Shown: positions 46,426 through 57,585 of the stretch, one piece after another
Layout of the letters: every line of letters starts with the position of its first letter
Numbering within the stretch: position 1 is the first letter of the stretch
Assembly (NCBI RefSeq): GCF_905171775.1
Contig: NC_053499.1
Coordinates: 146,446,751-146,510,750 of the forward strand
DNA: 64,000 nt
DNA from: Rana temporaria
Lineage: Eukaryota > Chordata > Amphibia > Anura > Ranidae
Direction of reading: 5' to 3'
The notes under the pieces: generated by a model
The model's input: only the letters and a program-made list of their open reading frames with translations
Database searches by the model: none
Told to the model about the DNA's origin: nothing
Made by a program: the position numbers and the translations under genes

Positions 46426-47916
46426 GCATTGCCTCTGAGCATGTGTGTTTGTACTTTGGATTTTAGTCTGACAGATTTGTGTACACGAGATCGGATGATC
46501 CGACGTAACACATTTGTTGTCGGACAATTTGAGAGCATGCGCAGCCAACATTTGTTGTCGGAAATTCCGACAACAATTGTCCGATGGAGCACACAGACGG
46601 TCGATACAAAACACGTCCATCAGACAATTGTTGTCGGAATATCCGATCGTGTGTGCGGGCCTTTACGATGTCTTGTTTTTTATATACGATTCAAGCTGTG
46701 GGCGATAGCCATTGTGCTAACTCACTACCCCATATTAATACTCAAGGCCATACTTGTGTATTTTGAACGTTGTTGTTCTTTTTGATAATAACAATAAAAA
46801 CATTTTCAACACAAAATTTAATTTTCAGAGATTCGCTCACGTAGACTTGTAAAGTTACCACCAGGTGGCGCCTGTGCCCAGTATCTGCTCCTCCACAGCA
46901 ATCTCAGGCTGTTCTGATGGGAATGTTTGTACAATGTTGAGCCTTCTAAAACTTTCCATCATTGGAGCACCTGAAGGCTGACATCTTCCCATCCCTGGCC
47001 TTTACAAACAATTGAATGATTGAAGCCATAACACTAACACATGATGTAACCATGTCATTGATGAAGGTGGCAGTGAGCAGGGGCGTTGCTAGGTTTCTTA
47101 AAGTTATGGGGCTAGAGCATGGGCATCCGCTGACATTTTTTCAGAGGGGGGCGCTTCGCCAGCGGCGATACACAGTCGCTTTTTACCCTTTCTTCGACCG
47201 CTAGCGGGGCTTAAAAGCGACCCCCCCCCCACTGTTAAATGTAAAAACACCCCACTGTGCCCCCTGCATCTTTCAATATCTCTTTGTCACTACTGTGTAC
47301 CCCCTCTCCACAACTGCACCTCTGGACCCCTTTACATTACACAGCACCCTGTAACACTGGCCCCCTTTATATTACACAGCACCCTGCATCACTGGCCCCC
47401 TTTATATTACACAGCACCCTGCATCACTGGCCCCCTTTATATTACACAGCACCCTGCATTACTGCGTTATTATTTATATATACTGTACATAAAATTAAAC
47501 AATATATCTCACTTCAGATTTTATAATGTCTACTAATGAGATCGGGAGCGTGCGGCATGTGTCATAGTCAGTGCGCAGGCACCGTGTAGAGCTGACTCTC
47601 AGCTCTACCTCTTCGGCTATTTTCTGAGGCTCAGTTGAGTTCGTACTGCGCAAGCGCTGCACCTGCGCAGAACAAGGGGGGTCCTTATCCGCCTGGGGGG
47701 AATTTATTCGACAGAACACCGGCCCTGCATACAGGGGGTGTGTTACTGGCCAGATCACCAAGTGGAAAACCAGGTGAAAACAGTGAGAGAAAAAAGAAAA
47801 GAAATGATTGGAAACATTATATACAATGTATAATAAAATACAATACATAACATTGTTGGTTTCGGGTATAATACAATACAATATATAACATTGTTGGTTT
47901 CGGGTATAATACTGCT
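46426..47916. other. Intergenic with dispersed repeats
   Basis: 46430-46665 resembles the 'gtgtgtgcgggc' repeat family with 'ttgttgtcgga' inverted blocks. About 47082 starts 'caggggcgttgctagg', a likely hAT-type left end. 47330-47463 is a 35-bp array ('ccccctttatattacacagc'). A 45-bp direct repeat with 'ataacattgttggtttcggg' occurs at 47847 and 47886. No gene recognised. Confidence 0.5.
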
Positions 47917-48439
47917 TTAAAGCGGGAGTTCACCCAATTATATATTTTTTTCTCTTTTCCCCTTAGATGGATGCTCGTTTTGTCTAGGGGAATCGGCTAG
48001 TTGTTTTAAAATATGAGCTGTACTTACCGTTTTCGAGATGCATCTTCTCCGTCGCTTTCGGGTATGGGTCTTCGGGAGCGGGCGTTCCTTCTTGATTGAC
48101 AGTCTTCCGAGAGGCTTCCGACGGTCGCATCCATCGCGTCACTCGTAGCCGAAAGAAGCTGAACGTCGGTGCGGCTCTATACTGCGCCTGCTCACCGACG
48201 TTCAGCTTCTTTTGGAAAATCGTGACGCGATGGATGCGACCGTCGGAAGCCTCTCGGAAGACTGTCAATCAAGAAGGAACGCCCATTCCCGCAGCCCATA
48301 TCCGGAAGCGGCGGAGAAGATGCATCTCGTAAACGGTAAGTACGGATCATATTTTAAAACAACTAGCCGATTCCCCTAGACAAAACGAGCAGGAATCTAA
48401 GGGGAAAAAGTGTCATGTACGGGTGAACCCCCGCTTTAA
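47917..48439. mobile_element. TTAA-flanked MITE, 523 bp
   Basis: Starts 'TTAAAGCGGGAGTTCACCCA' and ends 'GGGTGAACCCCCGCTTTAA'. Long CpG-rich inverted arms ('gaggcttccgacggtcgcat' and 'atgcgaccgtcggaagcctc'). Same subfamily as 42691-43179. Confidence 0.88.
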
Positions 48440-48599
48440 GCATTGGATATTGTCCAGTGACAGTTCAGCAGTGTGAATTCTCAGCCCAGCACTGGGATTG
48501 CACCTGCCGCCTCCAGTAGCAGCAGATGTCGGGGCGTAGTGACTACTAGCTGCCAGCAGGCGGCGACCTCACACCTCCTGGATGCATCTTCACAATTAA

Positions 48600-49108
48600 T
48601 ATGTGTGTGACGTCGCCGGTGAGGCCGGAGATAAAACGTGAGCCGGGAGAGGAGGATGGCACAGAGCTGAGACCAGCACCGAGCTGCCTGGAGGACTGCG
48701 ATACAGGAGGACCAGAGGGCAATACAAGGGTACCAAGGGGCATCACAGAGGGAGAAGAAGAGGAGAGGGCAGCAGAGGAGGACCAGAGGGTAACACCGGG
48801 AGGGTAGAGGGGTATCAGAGGGGCTGAGAGGGCAATAAGGTAGGGGGAGGAGAGGGTGGCAGAGGAGGCTAGTAGGGTGGGCAGGATCGGTGCTGGTGAC
48901 AGGCTGAGGAGGGGAACACGTGGAGACAGTATTAGGGACAGGTGGGGGAGGAGTGGTGCCCGGGGCCCCATTTAGGGTCATACAGCGCCGTCTGAAGGGA
49001 TTTGCCCGGAGCTGTGTGCCCCCCCTTCAGCTTTCAGCACCAGGACAGCGCCGGGTTGTCACGTGGTCGCAGCCGGTCAGAGGTGACAGGTAGTGCCGCC
49101 AGGGCGGG
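48600..49108 (+). promoter_or_regulatory. SLC7A5: SLC7A5 promoter region and 5' UTR
   Basis: Purine-rich (GAGGAG) stretch to about 48960, then CpG- and GC-rich sequence up to the start codon. A perfect E-box CACGTG lies at 49060-49065, 44 nt before the ATG. MYC control of SLC7A5 through E-boxes is reported in mammals; here only the site is seen. No TATA box. The transcription start and any 5' UTR intron are not visible. Confidence 0.5.
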
Positions 49109-49619
49109 ATGTCGGTGGTGAAGCGGAGGCAGTCGGGCTCCCCGGGGGCGGAGGAGGAGGCCGGGGAGAAGATGCTCCAAGAGAACGGCGGGGGCGGGGC
49201 TCCAGAGGCGGTGGAGCTGCAGCGGAACATCACCCTGGTGAACGGGGTGGCCATCATCGTGGGGACCATCATCGGCTCCGGGATCTTCGTCACCCCCACC
49301 GGGGTCCTCCGGGAGGCGGGCTCCCCTGGGCTCTCCCTCATCGTGTGGGCAGTGTGCGGTCTGTTCTCCATAGTGGGGGCCCTGTGCTATGCGGAGCTGG
49401 GGACCACCATCTCCAAATCCGGGGGGGACTACGCCTATGTGCTGGAGGTGTACGGGCCCCTGCCGGCCTTCCTCAAACTCTGGGTGGAGCTGCTGATTAT
49501 CCGACCCTCGTCCCAGTACATTGTGGCCCTGGTCTTTGCCACCTACCTGCTCAAACCCGTCTTCCCCAGCTGCCCTGTGCCCGACGACGCCGCCAAGCTA
49601 GTGGCCTGCCTGTGTATCT
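49109..49619 (+). CDS. SLC7A5: SLC7A5 (LAT1) coding exon 1
   Basis: Encodes residues 1-170 and one base of codon 171 of the light chain of the LAT1 exchanger. LAT1 pairs with SLC3A2 at the plasma membrane and swaps large neutral amino acids such as Leu, Phe and Trp without sodium. A charged cytoplasmic N terminus of about 40 residues (KRRQSG, EEEAGEKML) precedes TM1 with the substrate-binding GSG motif at 56-58 in VGTIIGSGIFVTPTG. Further blocks are CYAELGTTISKSGGDYAY, IIRPSSQYIVAL and Cys155 in FPSCPVP, the site of the disulfide to the heavy chain (human Cys164). EKML near the start favours LAT1 over LAT2. The ATG has G at -3. Donor GTAAGT at 49620. Confidence 0.95.
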
Positions 49620-51443
49620 GTAAGTACCTACCTTTATTTACCCTATACTCCACCCACAATACACCTGTAATGTCTGAGTACCTACCTTCATTCACTCCTA
49701 ATATACCTGTACTGCCTGTTTGTCTGAGTACCTACCTTCATTCACCACCCATAGTACACCTGAACTACTTGTGTGTCTGTAAGTACCTACCTACATTTAC
49801 CCTATACTCCACCCATAATACAGCTGTACTGCCTGTGTGTCTGAGTACCTACCTTCATTTGCCCAATACTTTACTCCACCCACAATACACATGTACGTTT
49901 GTGAGTACCTACCTTCATTCACCCTACATTCCCCCCACAATACAGCTGTACCACATTTGTGCCTGTGAGTAACCTACCTTTATTCACCCGTAAAACGGCT
50001 GTACTGCCTGTGTGTCTGTGAGTAACCTACCTTCATTCACCCATATTACGCCTATACTGCCTGTGATCGCCTACCCTACTTTACCCTATACAATACTCCA
50101 CCCACAATACACCTGCACTGCCTGGGTGTCTGTGAGTACCTGCCCTCATTCACCCTATAATCCACTCAAAATACACCTGTACTGCCTATGTGAGCAGTAC
50201 CTACCTTCATTCACCTTGTACGCCAACCACAAAACACCTGTGCTGCTACTGTGTCTGTGAATACCCACCTTATACTCTACCCATAATACACCTGTGCAGT
50301 CTGTGGGTACCTGTCTCTACCCAATACTCCACCCACAATAATTTCTGTAAATGTTCGAACCCCCCCCCCCCCCTATATTCCACCCACAAAGTCTGAGTAC
50401 CTACCTTCTTCCTATACTCCAATGTCTGTTAGTACCTGCATCCACACTAGACTCTACGTCCAACTGACCTCTTATACCTACTTATACTTTACTCCATACA
50501 CCTGTACTCTGTGTGTGCGCCTTCACCCACCGATCCTCCACCCACAATACACCTGTACTCTGTGTGTGCGCCTTCACCCACCGATCCTCCACCCACAATA
50601 CACCTGTACTCTGTGTGCGCCTTCACCCACCGATCCTCCACCCACAATACACCTGTACTCTGTGTGTGCGCCTTCACCCACCGATCCTCCACCCACAATA
50701 CACCTGTACTGCCTGTGTGTGCGCCTTCATCCACCCACAATACACCTGTACTCTGTGTGTGCGCCCTAACCCATCTACAATACACCTGTACTGCCTGTGT
50801 GTGCGCCTTCATCCACCCACAATACACCTGTACTCTGTGTGTGCACCTTCATCCAACCACAATACCCCTGTACTGCCTGTGTGTGCACCTTCATCCACCC
50901 ACAATACACCTGTACTCTGTGTGTGCGCCTCCATCCACCTATCCTCCACCCACAATACACCTGTACTCTGTGTGTGCGCCCTAACCCATCTACAATACAC
51001 CTGTACTGCCTGTGTGTGCGCCTTCATCCACCCACAATACACCTGTACTCTGTGTGTGCACCTTCATCCACCTATCCTCCACCTACAATACACCTGTACT
51101 CTGTGTGTGCACCTTCATCTACCTATCCTCCACCCACAATACACCTGTACTCTGTGTGTGCGCCTTCATCCACCTATCCTCCACCCACAATACACCTGTA
51201 CTCTGTGTGTGCGCCTTCACCCACCTATCCTCCACCCACAATACACCTGTACTGCCTGTGTGTGCGCCTTCATCCACCCACAATACCCCTGTACTCTGTG
51301 TGTGCACCTTCATCCACCTATCCTCCACCCACAATACACCTGTACTGCCTGTGTGTGCGCCTTCATCCACCCACAATACCCCTGTACTCTGTGTGTGCGC
51401 CTTCACCCACCTATCCTCCACCTACAATACACCTGTACTCTGT
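49620..51443 (+). repeat. Minisatellite in SLC7A5 intron 1 derived from the exon 1 donor
   Basis: Left part (to about 50450): about 12 diverged ~55-bp units with 'ctgcctgtgtgtct', 'gtgagtacctaccttcattc' and 'ctccacccacaatacacctg'. The first unit is the true exon end plus donor ('cctgcctgtgtatct' then GTAAGTACC). Right part (about 50500-51443): homogenised units 'tgtgtgcgccttcacccacc', 'gatcctccacccacaataca' and 'cctgtact'. The array resumes at 52187-52230 after the palindromic insert. Long Thr/Pro/Cys-rich ORFs are artefacts. Confidence 0.92.
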
Positions 51444-52186
51444 GGGGTAGATTCAAATAGCCTGGCGTAAATTTCTGCGGGCTCAGCGTATCTCAGATAC
51501 GCTATGCCGCCGTAACTTAGTGAGGCAGGTTCTATATTCAGAAAGAACCTGCGCCCTAAGTTAAGGCGGCGTAGCATATGTGGTCCGGCGTAAGCCTGCG
51601 GAATTCAAATTATCCATGTAGTGGGCGTGTTGTAGGGTAATGAAGGCTGACCCCACGTAATTGACGTTTTTTACTAACGGCGCATGCGCCGTCCGTGAAC
51701 GTAACCCAGTGCGCATGCTCCAAATTAACCCACAACAAGCCAATGCTTTCCACGTGAACGTAACTTACGCACAGCCCTATTCGCGAACGACTTACGCAAA
51801 CGATGTAATCGACGGAAAATTTGACGCTGGCCCGACGTCCATACTTAACATAGGATACGCCTCATATAGCAGGTGTAACGTTACGCCGGAAAAAAGCCTA
51901 ACGTAAACGACGTAAAAAAATGCGCCGGGCGGACGTACGTTTCTGAATCGGCGTATCTACCTAATTTGCATATTCCTCGTGTAAATCGACGGAAGCGCCA
52001 CCTAGCGGCCAGCGTAAAATTGCAACTAAGATACGACGGCGTAAGAGACTTACGCCGGTCGGATCTTAGTCAAATCTATGCGTAACTGATTCTAAGAATC
52101 AGGCGCATAGATACGACGCCACACACTCAGAGATACGACGGCGGATCTGGAGATACGCCGTCGTATCTCCTACCTGAATCTGGCCC
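51444..52186. mobile_element. Large palindromic MITE (P4) inside the SLC7A5 intron array
   Basis: Left end 'GGGGTAGATTCAAATAGCC', right end 'CCTGAATCTGGCCC', core 'ggcgcatgcgccgtccgtga'. Array units continue on both sides, so it inserted after the array had formed. Confidence 0.85.
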
Positions 52187-52230
52187 ATTGTGTGCGCCTT
52201 CACCCACCCACAATACACTGTACTCTGTGA

Positions 52231-53094
52231 GTTGCTGAGTACCTGCATCCCCCAAATTCTCCACTTTGAACATAAACAGCCTTTTTTTTCTGTAATATTA
52301 CAATCACTGAATATCATGTGTGGCCCTTTTGTGATGTAAGGGGGCCACGTATCATGTAAGTTGTCCACCACTGCTATTCTCCATCTCCTGTATACACGTG
52401 TATGTATTCCTTTGTGTCTGAGGACCACCTGTACTGTCAGTGAGCACCCTGTACATCCAATAGAAAAATGATCCATCCTCTACACTGTGTGTGTAATGAC
52501 ACCCTCTGTATGTTCTATATACAAGATCATTGTGTGTATCATATTTTGAATTTATACTGCAGCCTGAAATATACATGTGCAGTAATGTGTAGCATATTCT
52601 CCATCACATGCATCCTCCCGCCTGCACGGCTTTCATCATCTTCCGTTGTGAAATAAGCGTCTCTTCAGTAGCACATGTTGTGGGGCCCCGCCTCCCATTC
52701 ATTTCCCAGCCATGGCCCCTCCCCCTTCCGCACGCTGTCATGTGTTACATCAGCCTGCATGCTGCTCAGGGAAACCGGTTCATTCTGGAGATCGGCCTCA
52801 ATAGCAGTGATGTGACGAGGCCCCCCGCCGCCTGTGGCATCTGTCACCAGATTCTAAATATTTTTGGTGGGTGTGTGTACCCATTGCTGGCCGCAGAGCT
52901 CACGGTCATTGTCATGTTTAATTATGCACATTTTCTGCATTTTTTTTTTTTTTACTTTAAGGCTTTGACTTTTATGGTCGTACACTATAAAATCTGACTG
53001 TACAATTTTCTTTAGATCTACAATCAGCTATGTAGTGCAAGGGTCTGCCTGATTTGATACAAATCATATGGATTGTTTAGGTTTGTCCTTATCA
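52231..53094. other. SLC7A5 intron 1, apparently unique sequence
   Basis: No transposon or exon recognised. It includes non-repetitive stretches (52600-52920) that could hold regulatory sequence, but nothing specific can be named. Confidence 0.4.
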
Positions 53095-53922
53095 GTGGCG
53101 GCTGGTGCTCACATTTTTTTGGGGGGGGCACATACAAACTGAAAAAAAACACATAATTTGCCGCCAGTGTGCCCATCAATTGCTGCCAGTGTGCCCATCA
53201 ATTGCTGCCAGTGTGCCCATCAATTGCTGCCAGTGTGCCCATCAATTGCTGCCAGTGTGCCCATCAAATGCTGCCAGTGTGCCCATCAAATGCTGCCAGT
53301 GTGCCCATCAATTGCTGCCAGTGTGCCCATCAATTGCTGCCAGTGTGCCCATCAATTGCTGCCAGTGTGCCCATCAAATGCTGCCAGTGTGCCCATCAAT
53401 TGCTGCCAGTGTGCCCATCAATTGCTGCCAGTGTGCCCATCAATTGCTGCCAGTGTGCCCATAAAATGCTGCCAGTGTGCATCCCCCACCTGCCCAGCAC
53501 TTACCTGTCTCGCAGCTGGTCACAGTGGTGTCCTCCACGCTCCTCAATGTCTTCACCCATCCTCTCTATCAGGCATCCAATCACATCACCTGTCGTTCCC
53601 AACAGACCTGAGCACCTGATTGGCTGAGAGGCGGTTTAGTGTTAGGAAAGCGAATGAATTTGCATTCCTAACACAACGCTGAGTAAACAGCGAGCGCCCA
53701 GCATGGCGCCCGCTGTTCACCTTTTTGGACGCCTGTTAGAGCCTACGGCTTTAATCGGGTGCTTCCAAAAAACACCCCCTGCAGCTGTATTTCAGGTGCC
53801 CGGGTGGCAGCCGCGACCATAGATAGATTCATGCATTGCATTAATATCTATCTATGGTGGTAGAGAATTGGCAGGAGAGAGAGGGGTGCGCCTGTGCGCC
53901 CCTTATGGACGCACCATCACTG
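53095..53922. mobile_element. Non-autonomous hAT-like element with 22-bp array
   Basis: Left end 'CAGTGGCGGCTGGTGC' and right end 'GCACCATCACTG' form imperfect inverted termini. Flanks gtccttat and gtcattgg are a degraded 8-bp duplication at best. An internal array of about 15 copies of a 22-bp unit 'ccagtgtgcccatcaattgctg' spans 53164-53482. Confidence 0.65.
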
Positions 53923-54496
53923 GTCATTGGATTTGGTTTGTGCATAGTGTCCAAGAACCCCTGTGATTTGGATTGGCTGGGCTTAGCCCTGACTCCTGGT
54001 CATCTATTAAAACTATAGGGATGAAGCGTTCAATAATCGGTTAAACAGATTTAAGAAACGATTTAGTAAAGTAAGACGCCTCTCCTGCCTACATGTCCTG
54101 GAAATCCTGTTTACCTCGCTGATCGGCGATTACTGATCCTGTGTTTTAGTGGCTGTTATGCCGCCACGGCTATTAAAAGTAACCGCCAGTTAATCTGAGA
54201 AAGGTAGGCAGAAAATAAATACAAAGGGCCTGAAGTTCACACCCGGGGCTCCTTTGTCTTGTCCTGATATTACATAAATCTGATCTCCAGTATTACCTTC
54301 AGTCTTGCACAAGCTCTCCTCCTGTGCTCAAATGGCTTACTCTGATTTCACTGCACACTGCGAGCTTCTCCCAATGTGCATTAGAAGCTGCAGAAACTCT
54401 GATAGAGCCCGCCTAATTTTCTGGCTGGAGGACATCCAGCATCATCTTGTGGCGGTGTACTCAACCTGTGGCTCTATGTAACCATATTGCTACACT
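53923..54496. other. SLC7A5 intron 1, no recognised feature
   Basis: Unfamiliar sequence. Its last bases ('accatattgctacact') belong to a CAGTAAAACCTTGG-type MITE whose other half resumes at 55297. Confidence 0.4.
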
Positions 54497-55288
54497 CAGG
54501 CCCGGATTTCCCACAAGGCCACTGAGGCCAGGCCTTGGGGCGGCAAGGCGCCAAGGGGCAGCAGTGGCATGGATTCCCCTGACGCCCGTAACATACAGTT
54601 AAGGGCAGTAAGTTATGGGGGAATCCGCTCGCTCGTTAACAAGTGATTGCGGCGATGTCGCCTAAATCACTTGTAAAATGTGTGCTCCCATCCGTCCTCC
54701 CCTCCCCCCCCCCACCCCACATACCTCATTCTGCTGGCTCTGTCTTCGGGACTCTGTCCTCCCCCGAGTCTGTCTCCTCTCCCTGCTGCCGATGTACACA
54801 GTGAGAGGGGTGAGCTGTGCTCTTCCCATCTCAGCTGTGACAGGAGTTCTAACACAGTGCTAGGACTCCTGTTTTGGAGGTGACAGGGTCAATAAAGAGA
54901 ACCTGTCACCTCCAATTGCTATCATACAGGGAATTGTTTTCTCCTGTGTGATAGCAAAACAGTTAAGTGAAAAACAATTGATAAAAAAAATAATAATAAA
55001 TAAATAATAAATAATAATTAAATTAATAAAATAAAAAAGTAATTCAAAAGTAAATAATTTAGAAAAATAATAAGAAAATTATACAAAAATAAAAAAAAGT
55101 AAGCGACAAGCTACCAATAAATAAAAAAAGTGATAAAAAAGTAAAAAAATATTTGAACTAACCGTGCCGCCCCTGCCATCCGGTTGCCATTCTCCGTTGA
55201 TTTTGGGGGGGGGGTAGTTCGGTTGGCGGGGAGGGGGTGCATTGTGGAACCTGGCCTTGGGGTGGCAGGGAGAGCAAATCCGCCCCTG
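54497..55288. mobile_element. hAT-type non-autonomous element, 792 bp
   Basis: Perfect 8-bp duplication gctacact (54489-54496 and 55289-55296) around termini 'CAGGCCCGGATTT' and 'AAATCCGCCCCTG'. It is inserted inside an older MITE fragment, whose 'ctaagtgtagcaatatggtt' block is split. The interior has a long A/T-rich 'aataaataat' stretch (54980-55150). No transposase. Confidence 0.85.
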
Positions 55289-55296
55289 GCTACACT

Positions 55297-56150
55297 TAGA
55301 GGCTCCTCTCTTCTATTTTATACTCCGTTGTGACATGACGCTACTCTTATATCAAGACATCGCTTGCATATCAAGTCAAAACTTATTTATTTTACTGTAT
55401 TGGCAGCGGTTTTACAATTTATTTTATTTATTTTATTTATTTTTTCCTTTTATTTCCATTAATATTCTAGGTGCGTGTGGTGCTTTATTTTATTTTTTTA
55501 TACACTAAAATAAAGTATGTAATGAGAATAGCAAAGTTTTATTTGTAATGTCATTGGTATGTTGATGGTGGGGGTGGCAGGGATGGCAAAATATAAGCTG
55601 GTTAAACTTTTAGTTTTAAAGAAATAGTTTCCAGTTGTCTGGAGTTACTCTTTAATTCTGCGATTCAGAGTCCGGCTCTCTGGCTGGTACATGGTGTCAG
55701 GGAGCCGGGTGCTGGCTGTGCAGGTTGTAGTTGGGGACTTGTAGCAATAACACGGCTTTGATCTCCATCAGAAGTGGGGAAGCCCAGTGACCTGTGTATG
55801 GCCTGCTATGCCGGGTCAGGGGAAGGACTCCGAATCTGAAATGTCTGCAATTCTCATCGCCACTGTTGGTTATTCCACACAGCTCCCGTCTGGCTGGGCT
55901 GCAGATTGCAACGGTTTATTCAAATGTTTTGTATTGTGGTAACCCCGCTGGGTAGAAAAACAAGTTGTTCTTGAGGAACTGATCCCGCCTGGGGCCTGAA
56001 TGTCCGTGATAATGCAGCGGGCCGGGCTGGTCTTGTGACCATGAAAAACACAGACAGGAATAGCTCAGCAGGACACCAAGCAGAGACAGACGGGGGGCTT
56101 ATTCCCTTGCAGCATCTGTAGTCTGTGTGAGCAGGGCTGCCATATGTGCT
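55297..56150. other. SLC7A5 intron 1: MITE remnant then unique sequence
   Basis: 55297-55400 is a remnant of the CAGTAAAACCTTGG-type MITE. The rest is T-rich and then apparently unique. No exon was recognised. Confidence 0.45.
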
Positions 56151-56154
56151 TATC

Positions 56155-56715
56155 ATATGGGGATATACTGCACTGCCCTGCATATAGTGATATACTGCAC
56201 TGCATATAGTGATATACTGCCCTGCCCTGCATATAGTGATATACTGCCCTGCATATAGTGATATACTGCACTGCACTGCCCTGCATATAGTGATCTACTG
56301 CCCTGCATATAGTGATATACTGCACTGCCCTGCATATAGTGATATACTGCACTGCCCTGCATATAGTGATATACTGCACTGCCCTGCATATAGTGATATA
56401 CTGCACTGCCCTGCATATAGTGATATACTGCACTGCCCTGCATATAGTGATATACTGCCCTGCATATAGTGATATACTGCCCTGCATATAGTGATATACT
56501 GCACTGCCCTGCATATAGTGATATACTGCCCTGCCCTGCATATAGTGATATACTGCCCTGCATATAGTGATATACTGCACTGCCCTGCATATAGTGATAT
56601 ACTGCACTGCCCTCCATATAGTGATATACTGCCCTGCATATAGTGATATACTACCCTGCCCTGCATATAGTGATATACTGTCCTGCATATAGTGATATAC
56701 TGCACTGTTCTGCAT
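56155..56715. repeat. Minisatellite of 'ctgcatatagtgatatactg' units
   Basis: About 22 copies of 'ccctgcatatagtgatatac' joined by variable 'tgcactg' or 'tgccctg' spacers, so the period alternates between about 24 and 29 bp. Tyr/Ile/Ser-rich minus-strand ORFs are artefacts. Confidence 0.93.
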
Positions 56716-56724
56716 ATGGCTTAT

Positions 56725-57585
56725 GATTCACTTGGTGGTTCCAGAACACTGGCACTTTGGGGGGGGGGGTCCAAGAGCAATGACACACTTTGGGGGGGCT
56801 CAGAGCAGCGACACTTTGGGGGGCCCAGAGAAATGACACACTGGCACTTTGGCGGGGCTCAGAGAAATGACACACTGGCACTTTGGGGGGGCTCAGAGCA
56901 GTGACACATTGGCACTTTGGGGGGGGGGGTCAACAATGACACACTGGCATTTTGGGGGGGGGGGGGGGTCCAGAGCAATGACACACTGGCACTTCGGGGG
57001 GTCCCAGAACAATGACACACTGGAACTTTGGGGGGGGGGGGGGGTCAGAGCAGTGACACCCTGACACTTTGGGGGGGTTAGCAATGACACATTGTCACTT
57101 TGGGGAGGGGGGGGGGTCCCAGAGCAATGACTAACTGGCACTTGGTGGTCCCAGAGCAATGACACACTGGCACTTGGTGGTTCCAGAACACTGACACATG
57201 AGGGGTGGGGTCCCAGAGAAATTACACACTGGCACTTTGGACGGTCCCAGAGCAATGACACTGACACTTTGGGGGGGGGGGGGCTCAGAGCAATGGCACA
57301 CTGGCACTTTGGGGGTTCCCAGAGCAATGACACACTGGCACTTTGGGGAGGGGGGTCAGAGCAATGGCACACTGACATTTTGGGGGGGGGGTGTCAGGGC
57401 AATGGCACACTGACATTTTTGGGGGGGGTGTAAGGGCAATGGCACACTGACATTTTGGGGGGGGGGTGTCAGGGCAATGGCACACTGACATTTTGGGGGG
57501 GGGGGTGTCAGGGCAATGGCACACTGACATTTTGGGGGGGGTCTCAGTGCAATACCACACTGACACTTGGAGTCCCAGAGCAACA
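56725..57585. repeat. G-rich minisatellite of 'agcaatgacacactggcact' units
   Basis: About 22 copies of 'agcaatgacacactggcact' followed by 'ttgggggg' with G runs of 5-14 and 'tcccagagc' or 'tcagagc' linkers. The second half changes to 'agggcaatggcacactgaca'. It directly follows the previous array. Confidence 0.92.

Noticed and set aside
48601..48807. Acidic 68-aa ORF upstream of SLC7A5 as an upstream coding exon
   Set aside because: It lies in a purine-rich GAGGAG stretch that makes Glu/Arg codons by composition. No homology or splice donor was recognised.
49093..49623. Alternative-frame ORF of 176 aa overlapping SLC7A5 exon 1
   Set aside because: Gly/Arg-rich shadow of a GC-rich exon. The 49109 frame matches LAT1 along its whole length.
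50511..51470. ORFs up to 315 aa in SLC7A5 intron 1
   Set aside because: They translate the minisatellite in all frames and lie between proven exons 1 and 2.
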